A stretch of DNA of 64,000 nucleotides from Leptolyngbya subtilissima AS-A7. GTDB taxonomy: Bacteria > Cyanobacteriota > Cyanobacteriia > Phormidesmidales > Phormidesmidaceae. The translations under genes were made by a program, and so were the position numbers. Every line of letters begins with the position of its first letter. Within the stretch, counting starts at the first letter, position 1. Of the stretch, positions 1 through 9,259 are shown piece by piece. The DNA is taken from NCBI RefSeq assembly GCF_039962255.1, contig NZ_JAMPKY010000004.1:416467-480466 (forward strand), written 5' to 3'. Under the pieces are notes generated by a model that saw only the letters and a program-made list of their open reading frames with translations, was not told the origin of the DNA and searched no databases.

Positions 1-190
1 AGTGCGAGTTTTGCCCGAGCAGGCTACCCTCACCCCCTTTGAACTCGGATGTAGTCCCTCGCCCGCCAGCATCACGCCAGCGTTAGCCAGTTCTTCGTTA
101 AACTGTCCCATCTCAGCCAACATTGCTTCGCTGGGCATTACCCCTGCCTCCGAGTCGGCGTTGGCTTTGACTAAAACCATAACTTTCATG
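1..190 (-). CDS. YCII-related domain protein (3' end cut off by window edge)
   Basis: The reading frame starts at the ATG at 190 on the minus strand, with a good AGGAGA ribosome site just before it, and runs off the window after 63 codons. The visible protein begins MKVMVLVKANADSEAGVMPS and continues with an acidic helix and a GEGLHPSSKG turn. This is the N-terminal pattern of the small YCII/DGPF family (about 110-140 aa), ferredoxin-like fold proteins often encoded near ECF sigma factors. Their reaction is mostly unknown. The catalytic-looking His/Asp region lies outside the window, so nothing can be said about activity. Confidence 0.75.
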
Positions 191-901
191 GTGAATCTCC
201 TAATTAATCGATGTTTAGTTCTGAGATGTAGAAGAAGTGAACGCTTAAATCGGGCGTAAACCTCCATAGATGGTTTGTCAGCGGGCTAGGTCTCAACCCT
301 TAACCCTCTCTATGCGAAGTAGTCGAACCAAGAGACGGCAGATCAACAGAGCGGCAATATTTTTTCCAAGATTTAAGCTGTTCAGGGAATGCCTCTGCCA
401 CCAGACAGGGCTTGTTGGGTTCTGCTAGGGTGCACTCAAGCTGCAAGCTTCATCTGCGCCCTCTACCGGCTTGGCAACTCATTCGTCACGTACGATTCAC
501 CCATAACCGCGATTTCGAACCGGCTATGGCATCAACTCGCCCCACTTGTAGCTCTGTATAAATAGTGGAGCCAAGCACGCGATCGCCCACTGCGGCCATC
601 GCCACATTTATCCTGCTTTAATTAGCCCCAATTTCATTAAGAAAGCTTATTAGTTCTTAGGATTTTAGGTTCATCTGGCCTAATTCCTTCAGAATCCTTA
701 CTGCATCAATATCAGAAGCTATTGACATTGCCAATGGATAATTGCTTGAGCATTAAAAAGTTGGACCGGTAGCAAAGCCTATAACCATTGGCTGAAAAAG
801 CTTCTAGAAAGACTAGTCCTTGAGACGATACACCACCTGATCTTGGTCAATACACTTTAAGTAGAAATAAGAGAAAGTTATCTTTCAGGAGAATTTGCTT
901 T
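191..901. other. Gene-free spacer of about 700 bp
   Basis: I see no convincing gene here. Short frames lack family signatures and ribosome sites. Around 409-425 there is a CTTGTTGGGTT element that reappears near 6590-6607, a type of short dispersed repeat common between cyanobacterial genes. The 3' part (about 640-890) is AT-rich and probably carries the promoter of the gene at 902, whose ribosome site TCAGGAGA sits just upstream of its start; no unambiguous -35/-10 pair could be fixed. Confidence 0.5.
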
Positions 902-1765
902 ATGACGAGTACGAGCAGCAACCAACATCCATCTGGAATGCCTGAAGAAAGGATTGTAATTCAGGCTACCGACTTCCCTGCTGCCCAATCTGAGCAGACA
1001 GAAGAAACTGAAAAAAAACAAAGCGGTGAGCATACCGTAGCCAAAGCCGTTGGCGCTACCGGAGGTAGTGTTGCAGGCGCAGTAGTTGGTCGAATGGTCG
1101 GCGGTAAAGTGGGCGCAGCCATTGGCGCTGTAGGTGGCGCAATCGCAGGTGCAGCTATTGGTGATCAAGCCGCTTCAGGCATGGATCAGCAAGTAGAAAA
1201 TGTGGCGGGCTCAATTAAAAGTGCAGCTGAAAGCGTTACCCATCAGGTAGAAGATACCCTTGATAGCGTTAAAGCAAAAATTGATGAAACCGATGTCAAA
1301 GGGCTAGCTGAGTCTGCAAAGCAGAAGATCAACGAAGCCGATGTCCGCGGTGTTAGTCAATCTATTCAAGGCAAGATTGATGAAGCCGATGTTCGCGGCG
1401 TAACCCAGTCGGTGCAAGGCAAAATTGACGAAGCGGATGTTCGCGGCGTGAGCCAGTCTATTCAGGGCAAGATTGATGAAGCAGATGTTCGTGGTGTAAG
1501 CCAGTCTGTAAAAGGCAAAATCGATGAAGCAGACGTTCGTGGAGTCACAGATTCTGCCAAGAGCACAATTAATAATGACGTAGCGCCTGCGATCAAAAAC
1601 ACCATCAACCAAACATCTCAGAAAGCCAAAAATGCTGCCAATAGCGCAGCTTCAGCGGCCAAGATGTCCCTAGAAGAATCCTCGTCTAATACGAATACGA
1701 ATCCAGAGGACTGGAAAGATCCTCTGATTGAGCAAAAGCTTCACGATAATCAAGGTTATCTTTAG
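902..1765 (+). CDS. Glycine-zipper protein with six 16-residue helical repeats
   Basis: A 287-aa protein in three parts. Residues 1-45 are polar and Glu/Gln-rich. Residues about 50-90 form a glycine zipper (GGSVAGAVVGRMVGGKVGAA and following) that could insert in or oligomerise at a membrane. Residues 126-221 are six near-identical 16-mers of the pattern KIDEADVRGVSQSIQG, followed by a degenerate Ala/Lys/Asn/Ser-rich tail. Such amphipathic repeats resemble LEA-like or apolipoprotein-like stress proteins; a role in desiccation or envelope stress is inference only. The ATG at 902 follows a TCAGGAGA ribosome site. The gene stands alone and ends in a strong terminator. Confidence 0.8.
   Translation: MTSTSSNQHPSGMPEERIVIQATDFPAAQSEQTEETEKKQSGEHTVAKAVGATGGSVAGAVVGRMVGGKVGAAIGAVGGAIAGAAIGDQAASGMDQQVENVAGSIKSAAESVTHQVEDTLDSVKAKIDETDVKGLAESAKQKINEADVRGVSQSIQGKIDEADVRGVTQSVQGKIDEADVRGVSQSIQGKIDEADVRGVSQSVKGKIDEADVRGVTDSAKSTINNDVAPAIKNTINQTSQKAKNAANSAASAAKMSLEESSSNTNTNPEDWKDPLIEQKLHDNQGYL
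1277..1564 (+). repeat. Six tandem 48-bp in-frame coding repeats
   Basis: Six consecutive 48-bp units encode the 16-residue repeat of the gene at 902. Units 2-6 are the most alike (ADVRGV in every copy); unit 1 is diverged (TDVKGL). The unit is a multiple of three, so copy number can change without a frameshift. Synonymous differences between units show that the array is not a very recent amplification. Confidence 0.9.
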
Positions 1766-1791
1766 TTCTTCTGAAGCTTAGTAGCCTATAA

Positions 1792-1830
1792 AATTGGGGA
1801 GCACCTCTTCAGGTGCTCCCCAATTTTTGT
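1792..1830 (+). terminator. Strong intrinsic terminator
   Basis: A perfect 15-bp stem (AATTGGGGAGCACCT at 1792-1806, its complement at 1811-1825) with a CTTC tetraloop, continuing into a T run. It lies 26 bp after the stop codon of the glycine-zipper gene. Confidence 0.9.
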
Positions 1831-2557
1831 ATTTGTTCATTGCTTACTGAGTAGGCAGACGAAATTAAATGTAAGCACGACTGACCTTGTTAAGTGCCTG
1901 CTCTAGCAAAGTTAGGTTGGGTTGAACGCAAGGTCACCTCAGGATTGTTCCATTATTGAAAAGGAATAAGGAATATTGTCTGTATGAGCTTTGGCCCCCA
2001 AACCTGGGATTTGGGGGCTTCAGATCCCCCCAGAATTGAGAGGCCGAAGGGCAAGCTGTGACATGGTTTCCTCTCATGAACTTGAAACAGCCCTAAGGGT
2101 CGTCCGACGCAGAATGGGTTCTGTTATGTTCTGCTATCGCCACTCAACCCACACAACGTCTGCACTTCAGGGACTATGACTGGGTTTGCTCAGTTTGATT
2201 CGAGGCCAAAACCTCGGGGAATGTGCTGAGATGCGAGCGCACCTACCGCAATCCATCGGCAAACTATCAGAAGCGCTATGCCGATGCTGTTCAGCTCGAG
2301 GCTGAGCAGTCAGTATGAGCCATTGGCACAGCGTCCTGATCCTCAATCAACCCTAAACAGCCGTTGACCAGATTTCTGTCCAAACCTTAGGAGCCAACGG
2401 AGCAAAAAGGGGAATATTTTAGGTATTGAGGCCAGGGCTAAGATAGTTGACGACCTCAGGCTGGAGCCTATTTCGGCACTATCCTGGGCTAAAGAGTGTT
2501 GCTCCGGCCTGTGCTGTTTGAAGCGCGATCGCCCGCAACCCATTCAAAAGACCATTC
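1831..2557. other. Gene-free spacer before the RNA repair operon
   Basis: About 730 bp without a recognisable gene. At 2176-2200 it carries a 25-bp segment differing by one base from the 3' end of the GIY-YIG gene at 6702. Read on the minus strand it encodes NQTEQTQS-stop, against DQTEQTKS-stop in that gene, so it may be a leftover of a second copy. A GGGGG/CCCCC element at about 2012-2033 resembles the pieces flanking the DUF559 gene. The hen1 promoter must lie here but I could not place it. Confidence 0.45.
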
Positions 2558-3940
2558 ATGCTGCTAACCCTGACAACAACCCATGGACCTGCGACCGATT
2601 TGGGTTATCTGCTCCACAAACACCCCGATCGCTGCCAAGCTTTTCCAATGTCATTTGGCCAGGCGTTTGTTTTTTATCCTGAGGCGCGGGCAGAGCGCTG
2701 CACTGCCGCTTTAATGCTAGACGTCGACCCGGTGACGCTAGTTCGGGGCAAGTCGACATCGCTAGAGCAGTACGTTAACGATCGCCCCTACGTGGCCTCC
2801 TCATTTTTGAGCGTAGCAATTGCCAAGGTGTTTGGCACCGCTCTGGCTGGACAGTGCAACCAACGCCCAGAACTGGCCGCTGAGGCTATTCCCCTGACCG
2901 TTAGCCTGCCGGTTTTGCCCTGTCGCGGCGGCGAGGCGGTTTTGCGACAGTTGTTTGAACCGCTGGGCTATGAGGTTACAGCCCAATCGCTACCGCTAGA
3001 CGACCAGTTTCCCGATTGGGGAAACAGCCCCTATTTTGCAGTGAACCTGCACCATACCCTGCGCCTGGCCGAGCTGTTGAGTCATCTCTACGTACTGATT
3101 CCGGTGCTGGATGACGATAAGCACTACTGGGTTGGCGATGAGGAAGTCGAAAAGCTCCTGCGCCACGGCAGCGGCTGGCTCAGCCACCATCCGGCTCGCG
3201 AAACCATCACCCGACGCTATCTCAAGCAGCAGCGTCATCTAACTCAGCTGGCGCTAGAGCAGCTAGGCGAGGGCGATCGCCTTACTCCCGATGTAGCAGA
3301 GGCCGTTCAGGCCCAGGCAGAAGAAAACCTCGAACAACCGATCAGCCTCAATCAGCAGCGGCTGGCGACGGTGGTAGCGGCCCTCAAAGCGAGCGGTGCA
3401 AAACGAGTGGTCGATTTGGGCTGTGGCGAGGGCAAGCTACTGCGATCGCTGCTCAAAGAACCCAGCTTTGAGCACATTGCCGGAGTTGATGTTTCCCATC
3501 GAGCGCTGGAACGGGCCCAGGAACGATTAGAGCGAGTCTTATTTTCGCCTACGCAGCGATCGCGCCTGAACTTGTTTCAGGGTTCGCTGACCTATCGTGA
3601 CGAACGCTTGAGCGGGTTTGATGCGGCCGCCGTCGTAGAGGTAATCGAGCATCTCGACCCTGATCGTCTGGCTTCGTTAGAACGGGTGTTGTTTGAGTTT
3701 GCGCGCCCCCAAACCGTGATTGTCACGACACCCAATATTGAGTACAACCCTCGGTTTTCCGGGCTGCCCGCTGGTAACCTGCGCCATTCAGACCATCGCT
3801 TTGAATGGACAAGGGCAGAATTTCAGACCTGGGCTACCCAGGTGGCCGAGCGGTTTGGGTACAGAGTCCAGTTTCACGGCATTGGCACCGAAGACCCCAC
3901 CGTGGGCACCCCAACACAGATGGGAGTATTTGAGCGATGA
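2558..3940 (+). CDS. hen1: Bacterial Hen1, 3'-terminal RNA ribose 2'-O-methyltransferase
   Basis: This 460-aa protein fits bacterial Hen1, the partner of Pnkp in RNA repair. It methylates the 2'-OH at the break of a ribotoxin-cleaved RNA before sealing, making the repaired RNA resistant to renewed cleavage. The N-terminal half (about 1-245) is the Hen1-specific domain that binds and activates Pnkp. The C-terminal half is a SAM methyltransferase with VVDLGCGEGKLL (motif I), an acidic strand GVDVS, and the metal-site segments EVIEHLD and SDHRFEW typical of Hen1. The start at 2558 is the first ATG giving the full N-terminal domain. The stop overlaps the pnkp start by four bases (ATGA), so translation is coupled. 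Confidence 0.95.
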   Translation: MLLTLTTTHGPATDLGYLLHKHPDRCQAFPMSFGQAFVFYPEARAERCTAALMLDVDPVTLVRGKSTSLEQYVNDRPYVASSFLSVAIAKVFGTALAGQCNQRPELAAEAIPLTVSLPVLPCRGGEAVLRQLFEPLGYEVTAQSLPLDDQFPDWGNSPYFAVNLHHTLRLAELLSHLYVLIPVLDDDKHYWVGDEEVEKLLRHGSGWLSHHPARETITRRYLKQQRHLTQLALEQLGEGDRLTPDVAEAVQAQAEENLEQPISLNQQRLATVVAALKASGAKRVVDLGCGEGKLLRSLLKEPSFEHIAGVDVSHRALERAQERLERVLFSPTQRSRLNLFQGSLTYRDERLSGFDAAAVVEVIEHLDPDRLASLERVLFEFARPQTVIVTTPNIEYNPRFSGLPAGNLRHSDHRFEWTRAEFQTWATQVAERFGYRVQFHGIGTEDPTVGTPTQMGVFER

Positions 3941-6534
3941 ACATCACAATTCCTGAACTGGCGCTGGTCGTGTTGGTGGGTGCCTCGGGGTCTGGTAAGT
4001 CGACCTTTGCCCGCAGCCACTTTTTAGCTACAGAAATTTTGTCCTCCGACACCTTTCGAGGGCTGGTCTCAGACGATGAAACCAACCAGGCTGCCAGTCG
4101 CGACGCCTTTGATGCGCTGCACTATATTGCCGCCAAACGGCTAGCGGCTGGTCGCCTAACGGTGATAGACGCCACCAACGTGCAGCCCCAGGATCGCAAA
4201 CCCTTAATTGCCCTGGCGCGACAGCATCACTGCATTCCCGTTGCTATCGTGTTGAATTTGCCCGAGCGGGTGTGCAGCGATCGCAATCAGCAGCGCCCCG
4301 ACCGACAGTTTGGGGCCCACGTGGTGCAGCGCCACGTACAAAGTCTGCGGCGATCGCTGCGATCGCTGAAGCGAGAGGGGTTTCGCTATGTTTACGAGCT
4401 AAATTCCCTAGACGATATCAACGCGGTAGCCGTTGAGCGGCAGCCCCTCTGGACAAACCGCAAAGCTGAACGGGGTCCGTTTGACATCATCGGCGATATT
4501 CACGGCTGCTGCGATGAACTAGAGCAGCTTTTAGACACCCTTGGGTATCGAGCAGGCGAGCCTGAGACAGCCAATTCTCCCTTCTGGCAGTTTCCCACCT
4601 ATCGCCATCCCCAGGGGCGCAAAGCCGTCTTTTTGGGCGATCTGGTCGATCGCGGGCCGCGCAGCCTAGACACCCTGCGGCTGGTGCACAACATGGTCGC
4701 CGCAGACACGGCTCTCTGCGTACCGGGCAACCACGACATGAAACTGTTGCGCAAGCTGAAGGGCAAGAATGTCAAAGTCAACCACGGCCTTGAGCAAACT
4801 CTGGCAGAAATTGACGCCCTGCCCGCCGACAGTCGGGATGATGCGATCGCGGCCATGCGCCAATTTCTAGACACCCTGATCAGCCACTTTGTGCTCGACG
4901 ACGGTAAGCTCGTCGTTGCCCACGCCGGTATGAAGGCCGAGTTGCAGGGACGTGGCTCGGGCTACGTGCGAGACTTTGCCCTCTATGGTGAAACCACGGG
5001 CGAAATCGACGAGTTTGGCCTGCCTGTTCGCTACAACTGGGCCGCAGAGTATCGGGGCCAGGCCATGGTTGTCTACGGGCACACTCCCGTCCCAACCGCC
5101 GAGTGGCTCAATCAAACCATCGATATTGATACTGGCTGCGTCTTCGGTGGTCATCTGACCGCCCTGCGCTATCCCGAAAGAAACCTAGTCAGCATACCGG
5201 CCCAGCGTGTCTACTGCGATCCGGTCAAGCCCCTGGCCGCATCCTCGGAAGGTGTCGTCGCTCCCCCGCTCACGGCTCAACAGCAGCACGATGATGTCCT
5301 CGACATTGCCGACGTGCTGGGCAAACGGCTAATTTCAACTCGCCTACAGCGGCAGGTCACGATTCGAGACGAAAATGCGATCGCTGCCCTGGAGGTGATG
5401 AGCCGCTTTGCCGTCAACCCCAAATGGCTGATCTATCTGCCGCCTACCATGTCTCCCGTAGCCACCTCTAAACAACCCGGCTACCTGGAGTACCCAACCG
5501 AGGCCTTTGCCTACTACCAGCAGGCGGGCATTACTTCTGTCGTCTGCGAAGAAAAGCACATGGGGTCACGAACGGTGGTAGTCGTCTGCCGTGATGAAAC
5601 CGTGGCCCACCGTCGCTTTGGCATCTTAAATGAAGGCATCGGCATTTGCTACACCCGCACCGGCCGCCGGTTCTTTACCGACCCCGGCCTGGAAGCCGAG
5701 CTGCTAGCTCGAGTGAACGCCGCCCTGACGAACAGCGACCTTTGGGAGCGACTGCAAACCGACTGGGTCTGCCTCGACTGCGAACTCATGCCTTGGTCAG
5801 TAAAAGCCCAGGGACTGCTGCGCCAGCAGTATGCGGCGGTAGGAGCAGCGGCCAGCCAGGCTCTGAGCCAGGCGGTAGCTCAACTGCAGCAGGCCAGCGA
5901 TCGCGGTGTCGATGTCAGTACCCTGCTGACTATGGGACAGCAGCGCCAGCAAATGGCTCAGCAATATATTGATGCTTATCGCCGCTACTGCTGGCCAGTC
6001 AACTCCATGGCCGATCTCAAACTCGCGCCCTTTCACATTTTGGCTACTGAGGGAGCGGTACATATCGACAAAACCCACACCTGGCACATGCAGCAAATCG
6101 CCCAAGTCTGCCAAAGCGACCCCGACCTGCTGCTAGCCACTCCGTACCACACAGTCGATCTAAACGATGCTGCCAGCCAGTCGAACAGCATTGACTGGTG
6201 GCGCGATCGCACCGCTAGCGGTGGCGAGGGCATGGTGGTCAAGCCTATGGAGTTCGTCAGCCACGCCGCCAAAGGGTTAGTACAACCGGCGGTAAAATGC
6301 CGGGGGCAGGACTACCTTCGCATCATCTACGGGCCCGAATATTCCAACCCCGAGAATTTGGAGCGCCTGCGGCAGCGGGGTTTGTCTAAGAAGCGATCGC
6401 TGGCACTCAAAGAGTTTGCCCTTGGCATCGAAGCCCTAGAGCGATTCGTTGCTCATGCCCCATTGCGCCAGGTTCACGAATGTGTTTTTGGGGTTTTAGC
6501 CTTGGAGAGCGAGCCAGTAGACCCCAGACTGTAG
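3937..6534 (+). CDS. pnkp: Polynucleotide kinase-phosphatase-ligase Pnkp (RNA repair)
   Basis: At 865 aa it matches the length of bacterial Pnkp (about 850-870). Three modules are visible. First comes a 5'-OH kinase with the P-loop GASGSGKST at 15-23. Next is a calcineurin-type 2',3' phosphatase with GDIHG (186-190), GDLVDRG (234-240) and GNHD (264-267). Last is a C-terminal ligase/adenylyltransferase whose KxxG-type motif is KHMGSR at 540-545. Together these heal and, with Hen1, seal tRNA cut by ribotoxins. The gene overlaps hen1 by 4 bp and is clearly co-transcribed with it. All key motifs are intact. The cytoplasmic complex with Hen1 is known from Anabaena and Clostridium homologues. Confidence 0.96.
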   Translation: MNITIPELALVVLVGASGSGKSTFARSHFLATEILSSDTFRGLVSDDETNQAASRDAFDALHYIAAKRLAAGRLTVIDATNVQPQDRKPLIALARQHHCIPVAIVLNLPERVCSDRNQQRPDRQFGAHVVQRHVQSLRRSLRSLKREGFRYVYELNSLDDINAVAVERQPLWTNRKAERGPFDIIGDIHGCCDELEQLLDTLGYRAGEPETANSPFWQFPTYRHPQGRKAVFLGDLVDRGPRSLDTLRLVHNMVAADTALCVPGNHDMKLLRKLKGKNVKVNHGLEQTLAEIDALPADSRDDAIAAMRQFLDTLISHFVLDDGKLVVAHAGMKAELQGRGSGYVRDFALYGETTGEIDEFGLPVRYNWAAEYRGQAMVVYGHTPVPTAEWLNQTIDIDTGCVFGGHLTALRYPERNLVSIPAQRVYCDPVKPLAASSEGVVAPPLTAQQQHDDVLDIADVLGKRLISTRLQRQVTIRDENAIAALEVMSRFAVNPKWLIYLPPTMSPVATSKQPGYLEYPTEAFAYYQQAGITSVVCEEKHMGSRTVVVVCRDETVAHRRFGILNEGIGICYTRTGRRFFTDPGLEAELLARVNAALTNSDLWERLQTDWVCLDCELMPWSVKAQGLLRQQYAAVGAAASQALSQAVAQLQQASDRGVDVSTLLTMGQQRQQMAQQYIDAYRRYCWPVNSMADLKLAPFHILATEGAVHIDKTHTWHMQQIAQVCQSDPDLLLATPYHTVDLNDAASQSNSIDWWRDRTASGGEGMVVKPMEFVSHAAKGLVQPAVKCRGQDYLRIIYGPEYSNPENLERLRQRGLSKKRSLALKEFALGIEALERFVAHAPLRQVHECVFGVLALESEPVDPRL

Positions 6535-6624
6535 GGCTGCGATCAAACGTAAGTTGAATAGAGCTCAGGATCACCCAACACTAGACTGGGCTTGTTGGGT
6601 TTTGCTAAATACAACAACTCAAAG

Positions 6625-6650
6625 CCCCTCTCCCAATTTTGGGAGAGGGG
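6625..6650. repeat. CCCCTCTCCC...GGGAGAGGGG palindromic repeat
   Basis: Inverted arms CCCCTCTCCCAA and its near complement, followed by a partial extra copy (TTTGGGGAGAGGG). A related element lies at 7424-7444 on the other side of the GIY-YIG gene (CCCTCTCCC TT GGGGAGAGGG). These belong to the short GC-rich palindromes scattered between cyanobacterial genes. Either could terminate transcription, but no T run follows. Confidence 0.7.
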
Positions 6651-6701
6651 TTTGGGGAGAGGGCATCATTTTCGATGTACCCAACGATCGAACCGCAAGG
6701 A

Positions 6702-7367
6702 TTATGACTTGGTTTGCTCAGTTTGATCGCGAATTAGGGCACTCCAGTTGTCATCGTTCATAGCGGCAGCCAGGTCTGCTTTAGGGTCGGCGGCCTGGGC
6801 TGCATCCTGCTCTTTCGCCAACGAGCTATCGGCCATGGCGCGACGAAGCTTGAGCTTTTTAGCTTCGTAGGCTTCCCGTTCCGCAGCTGACATAGCCTGG
6901 GTAACGGCTTTGCCCACGGTGCCATCCCAGGTGCCATCGATATTGCCAGGTGGGGGGCTGGGCAGAGCCGCAATCCACTCATCCCGCAGGGCCGCCATCA
7001 CCTCTCGGTTCGGGAAGCTAAAGGGTTCTACCGTTACCAAGGCACAGACTGCCTCTCCTTTTTCGAGCAGATGGCTACGCAACGATAGGGAGACGTTGCG
7101 AGAGATGCCAATAAACTGAGTCTGACCGTCGCGATCGAGCACGGCATAGACCCCGGTGACCTTGGCATCCTGGGTTTGCTCGCACCAGTCTGCAACGGGT
7201 AGGGGGCTATTGCCGGTAGAAGCCGTAGGTGGGGCGGTAGCTGTTTCAGCAGCATGTTCGTCGGCGGCGCTATACAAAAAGTCGTGGAGACTGCGATGCT
7301 CGACGGGGACATTCTGATGCTCGATCGCCTTTGGCGCATCTGGCGCGTCTGATTTTTCGGAGGTCAC
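6702..7367 (-). CDS. GIY-YIG nuclease-family protein
   Basis: 221 aa. Residues about 68-150 carry a GIY-YIG-like core: GVYAVLDRDGQTQFIGIS (GVY and FIG in place of GIY and YIG), then a helix with an Arg (SLSLRSHLL) and a Glu-bearing strand. The N-terminus is a low-complexity Ala/Thr/Pro linker and the C-terminus a charged helical tail. Cyanobacteria encode short proteins of this class with no proven function. The start is the GTG at 7367, preceded by AAGG; an internal start would cut the N-terminal tail but not the domain. It is convergent with pnkp across a hairpin repeat, so a functional link to RNA repair is not implied. Confidence 0.75.
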   Translation of the reverse strand: MTSEKSDAPDAPKAIEHQNVPVEHRSLHDFLYSAADEHAAETATAPPTASTGNSPLPVADWCEQTQDAKVTGVYAVLDRDGQTQFIGISRNVSLSLRSHLLEKGEAVCALVTVEPFSFPNREVMAALRDEWIAALPSPPPGNIDGTWDGTVGKAVTQAMSAAEREAYEAKKLKLRRAMADSSLAKEQDAAQAADPKADLAAAMNDDNWSALIRDQTEQTKS

Positions 7368-7539
7368 AGGCTTGCCTTGGTGGATAACTAGGCTTCATTA
7401 TCACGTCAATTCCACCTCTTGTTCCCTCTCCCTTGGGGAGAGGGCTAGGGAGAGGGGCGATTGCCAGCAATTTAAACGCTAGTTTGGCCATACCTCAGAG
7501 GGTGTTTGGCAAGTGATTTTCTGTAGGTTTAGTCATCTG

Positions 7540-7587
7540 CTGATCCCCCCTGCTCCCCTTAAAAAGGGGGGTAAATGTCCCCTTTTT
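7540..7587. repeat. Nested C/G-run inverted repeat, terminator-like
   Basis: CCCCTT-AAA-AAGGGG followed by a second pairing option, AAAAAGGGG with CCCCTTTTT. On the minus strand it lies about 75 bp downstream of the FAD monooxygenase stop and ends in a short T run, so it could end that transcript. Confidence 0.5.
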
Positions 7588-7662
7588 GTAGACGCTTGTG
7601 GCTTTTCGTAGAGTGGAAGGATTAAGGGAGATCTTTAGGTTTGCTACAGAAAATAGGACTGT

Positions 7663-8973
7663 TCAAACATTCTCCGGGGTGGTTTCAGCCATCGATCGCT
7701 TAACCTTGTTAATCCATCCTTCGCTGAGTCGCAACACCTCTGAATAATCCAAATCGGTATCTAAAACGAGGTCAAACACAAAGGGCGAAAACCGCTGGGG
7801 AAACCACTGGTGCAGCTTGCGGCCTACGGCAAGCCGCAGAAAAAACTCCAGCACTAACGATTTGCTGCGAGGAAAGGAATAGTCTGACAAATCGCGCAGG
7901 GCATGGGCCTCGACCACCCGCTGCTGAGAAAACTGGGGCAATACCCGCGACCAATCATCCTGATGTTGGTCGAGTAATTGGTTAAGCCAGGCCACATCTT
8001 GCAGAGCCGAGTTGCAGCCCTGGCCAATGGAGGGCGAAACAGCGTGGGCGGCGTCGCCCAAAATCAAGATGCGATCGCCCTGGTGAAAGCGATCGCAAGT
8101 TACCGTCGTTAAGCGGGCGGTGGGGCGTTGTAGCAGAGCCTCGGCCTCGGTCTCGCTGAGCAAGGGGCGAAAGGTAGGTATGTGGGTGGCAAAATAGTTG
8201 AGCACGTCGGCTTTGGTCTTTAGTCCGTCAAACGGGTTGTTCTTGGCATTAAAAATGAAGGCTCCGTGCATTTGGTCGCCCGGCTGCGGAGCCAGCAAAA
8301 TACGCGTATCGCCCCCCACATTGCAGGCGTGGATAAAATCTGGGGCTAGCTCAACGCCCTGCTGCGGGTTGGTGCGGGCTAGAAAAATAGACTTGTAGGC
8401 ATCGCGCACGTAGGTCTGTTGGCAATTGAGACCATGGTTGGCCACGAGCGCGGCTCTGACGCAAGACCTGGCTCCATCGGCACCAATCAGGCGATCGTAG
8501 TTGACAGTAAAGCTCTGGCCATCAGCAGACTGAAAGCTTACGGTTTGGGCCTGGCTATCGACCCCCTGACAGGTGCAGTCAAAGGTGAGGCTGAGCCGCT
8601 CCGGGTCAGGATAGCGAGCGACCAGCTGCTCTAACAGCACCAGCACCAGCCGATTGCGATCGACGGTGAGAATAGGGTGTTTGCGCGGAATGCGGCGAGC
8701 CTTGCCCTTGCGATGCAGGTAGGTACCTTGACACATCACGCTGTATTCCGCAATCGCCTCTTCTAAGCCTGGAATGCCTTGCAAGGCCCGCCGCCCCCGA
8801 TATTGTAGAGAAATGGGAAAAGACCGCTGTTCGTCAGGGGCAACCTGGCGCGGATCGGGGCGGCGATCGTAGATCTCGACGCGATCGCCCCGGCGCAGCA
8901 GGTAGTGAGCCAGCAATAGCCCAGCCGGCCCAGCGCCAACAATCACAATAGTTTGAGATGAGGTGTCGACCAT
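7663..8973 (-). CDS. FAD-dependent monooxygenase (kynurenine 3-monooxygenase-like)
   Basis: About 436 aa, the usual size for class A flavin monooxygenases. The N-terminal dinucleotide fold is IVIVGAGPAGLLLAHYLLRR, the middle has LIGADGARSCVRA (the DG motif), and the FAD-ribityl motif is ILILGDAAHAVSPSIGQGCN. The domain order and the R-x-S-F-P-I-S region near 48-55 recall kynurenine 3-monooxygenase, but cyanobacterial members act on unknown aromatic or phenolic substrates, so I give no symbol. The C-terminus lacks the clear transmembrane helices of eukaryotic KMO. I chose the ATG at 8973 over 8979 because it starts just before the beta-strand. Confidence 0.85.
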   Translation of the reverse strand: MVDTSSQTIVIVGAGPAGLLLAHYLLRRGDRVEIYDRRPDPRQVAPDEQRSFPISLQYRGRRALQGIPGLEEAIAEYSVMCQGTYLHRKGKARRIPRKHPILTVDRNRLVLVLLEQLVARYPDPERLSLTFDCTCQGVDSQAQTVSFQSADGQSFTVNYDRLIGADGARSCVRAALVANHGLNCQQTYVRDAYKSIFLARTNPQQGVELAPDFIHACNVGGDTRILLAPQPGDQMHGAFIFNAKNNPFDGLKTKADVLNYFATHIPTFRPLLSETEAEALLQRPTARLTTVTCDRFHQGDRILILGDAAHAVSPSIGQGCNSALQDVAWLNQLLDQHQDDWSRVLPQFSQQRVVEAHALRDLSDYSFPRSKSLVLEFFLRLAVGRKLHQWFPQRFSPFVFDLVLDTDLDYSEVLRLSEGWINKVKRSMAETTPENV

Positions 8974-9259
8974 TCGCACTCACCCAGAACGGCAATGTTT
9001 CGCATGCTCTATTCTCGTGATGATACGTTACTAGAGGTGCCACCCAACCGGCAAGCTACGGTAGCAGATAGGGAATGGGCAATGGAGCTAATTTGCTCTG
9101 GCGCGGAGTCTAAATATCTGTGTTCAAAAGCAGATCGTAAGTACTGGGGCAGTTTCAGCCTGGGCAATATGGGGAAAGCTCTACTGCTAGGCCATTGGTT
9201 ACGACAAACTCACCTACTCAATACCGCCAACCTTGATTCTCGCCCCTTGCAATGCCTCT

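Noticed and set aside
1277..1564. CRISPR-like array
   Set aside because: Units are contiguous, 48 bp, in frame and protein coding; there are no unique spacers.
878..1612. Two frames on the minus strand under the glycine-zipper gene
   Set aside because: Mirror images of the coding repeats; Cys/Thr/Asn-rich with no biology.
6554..6763. 69-aa frame after pnkp
   Set aside because: Runs across a palindromic repeat and into the 3' end of the GIY-YIG gene on the other strand.
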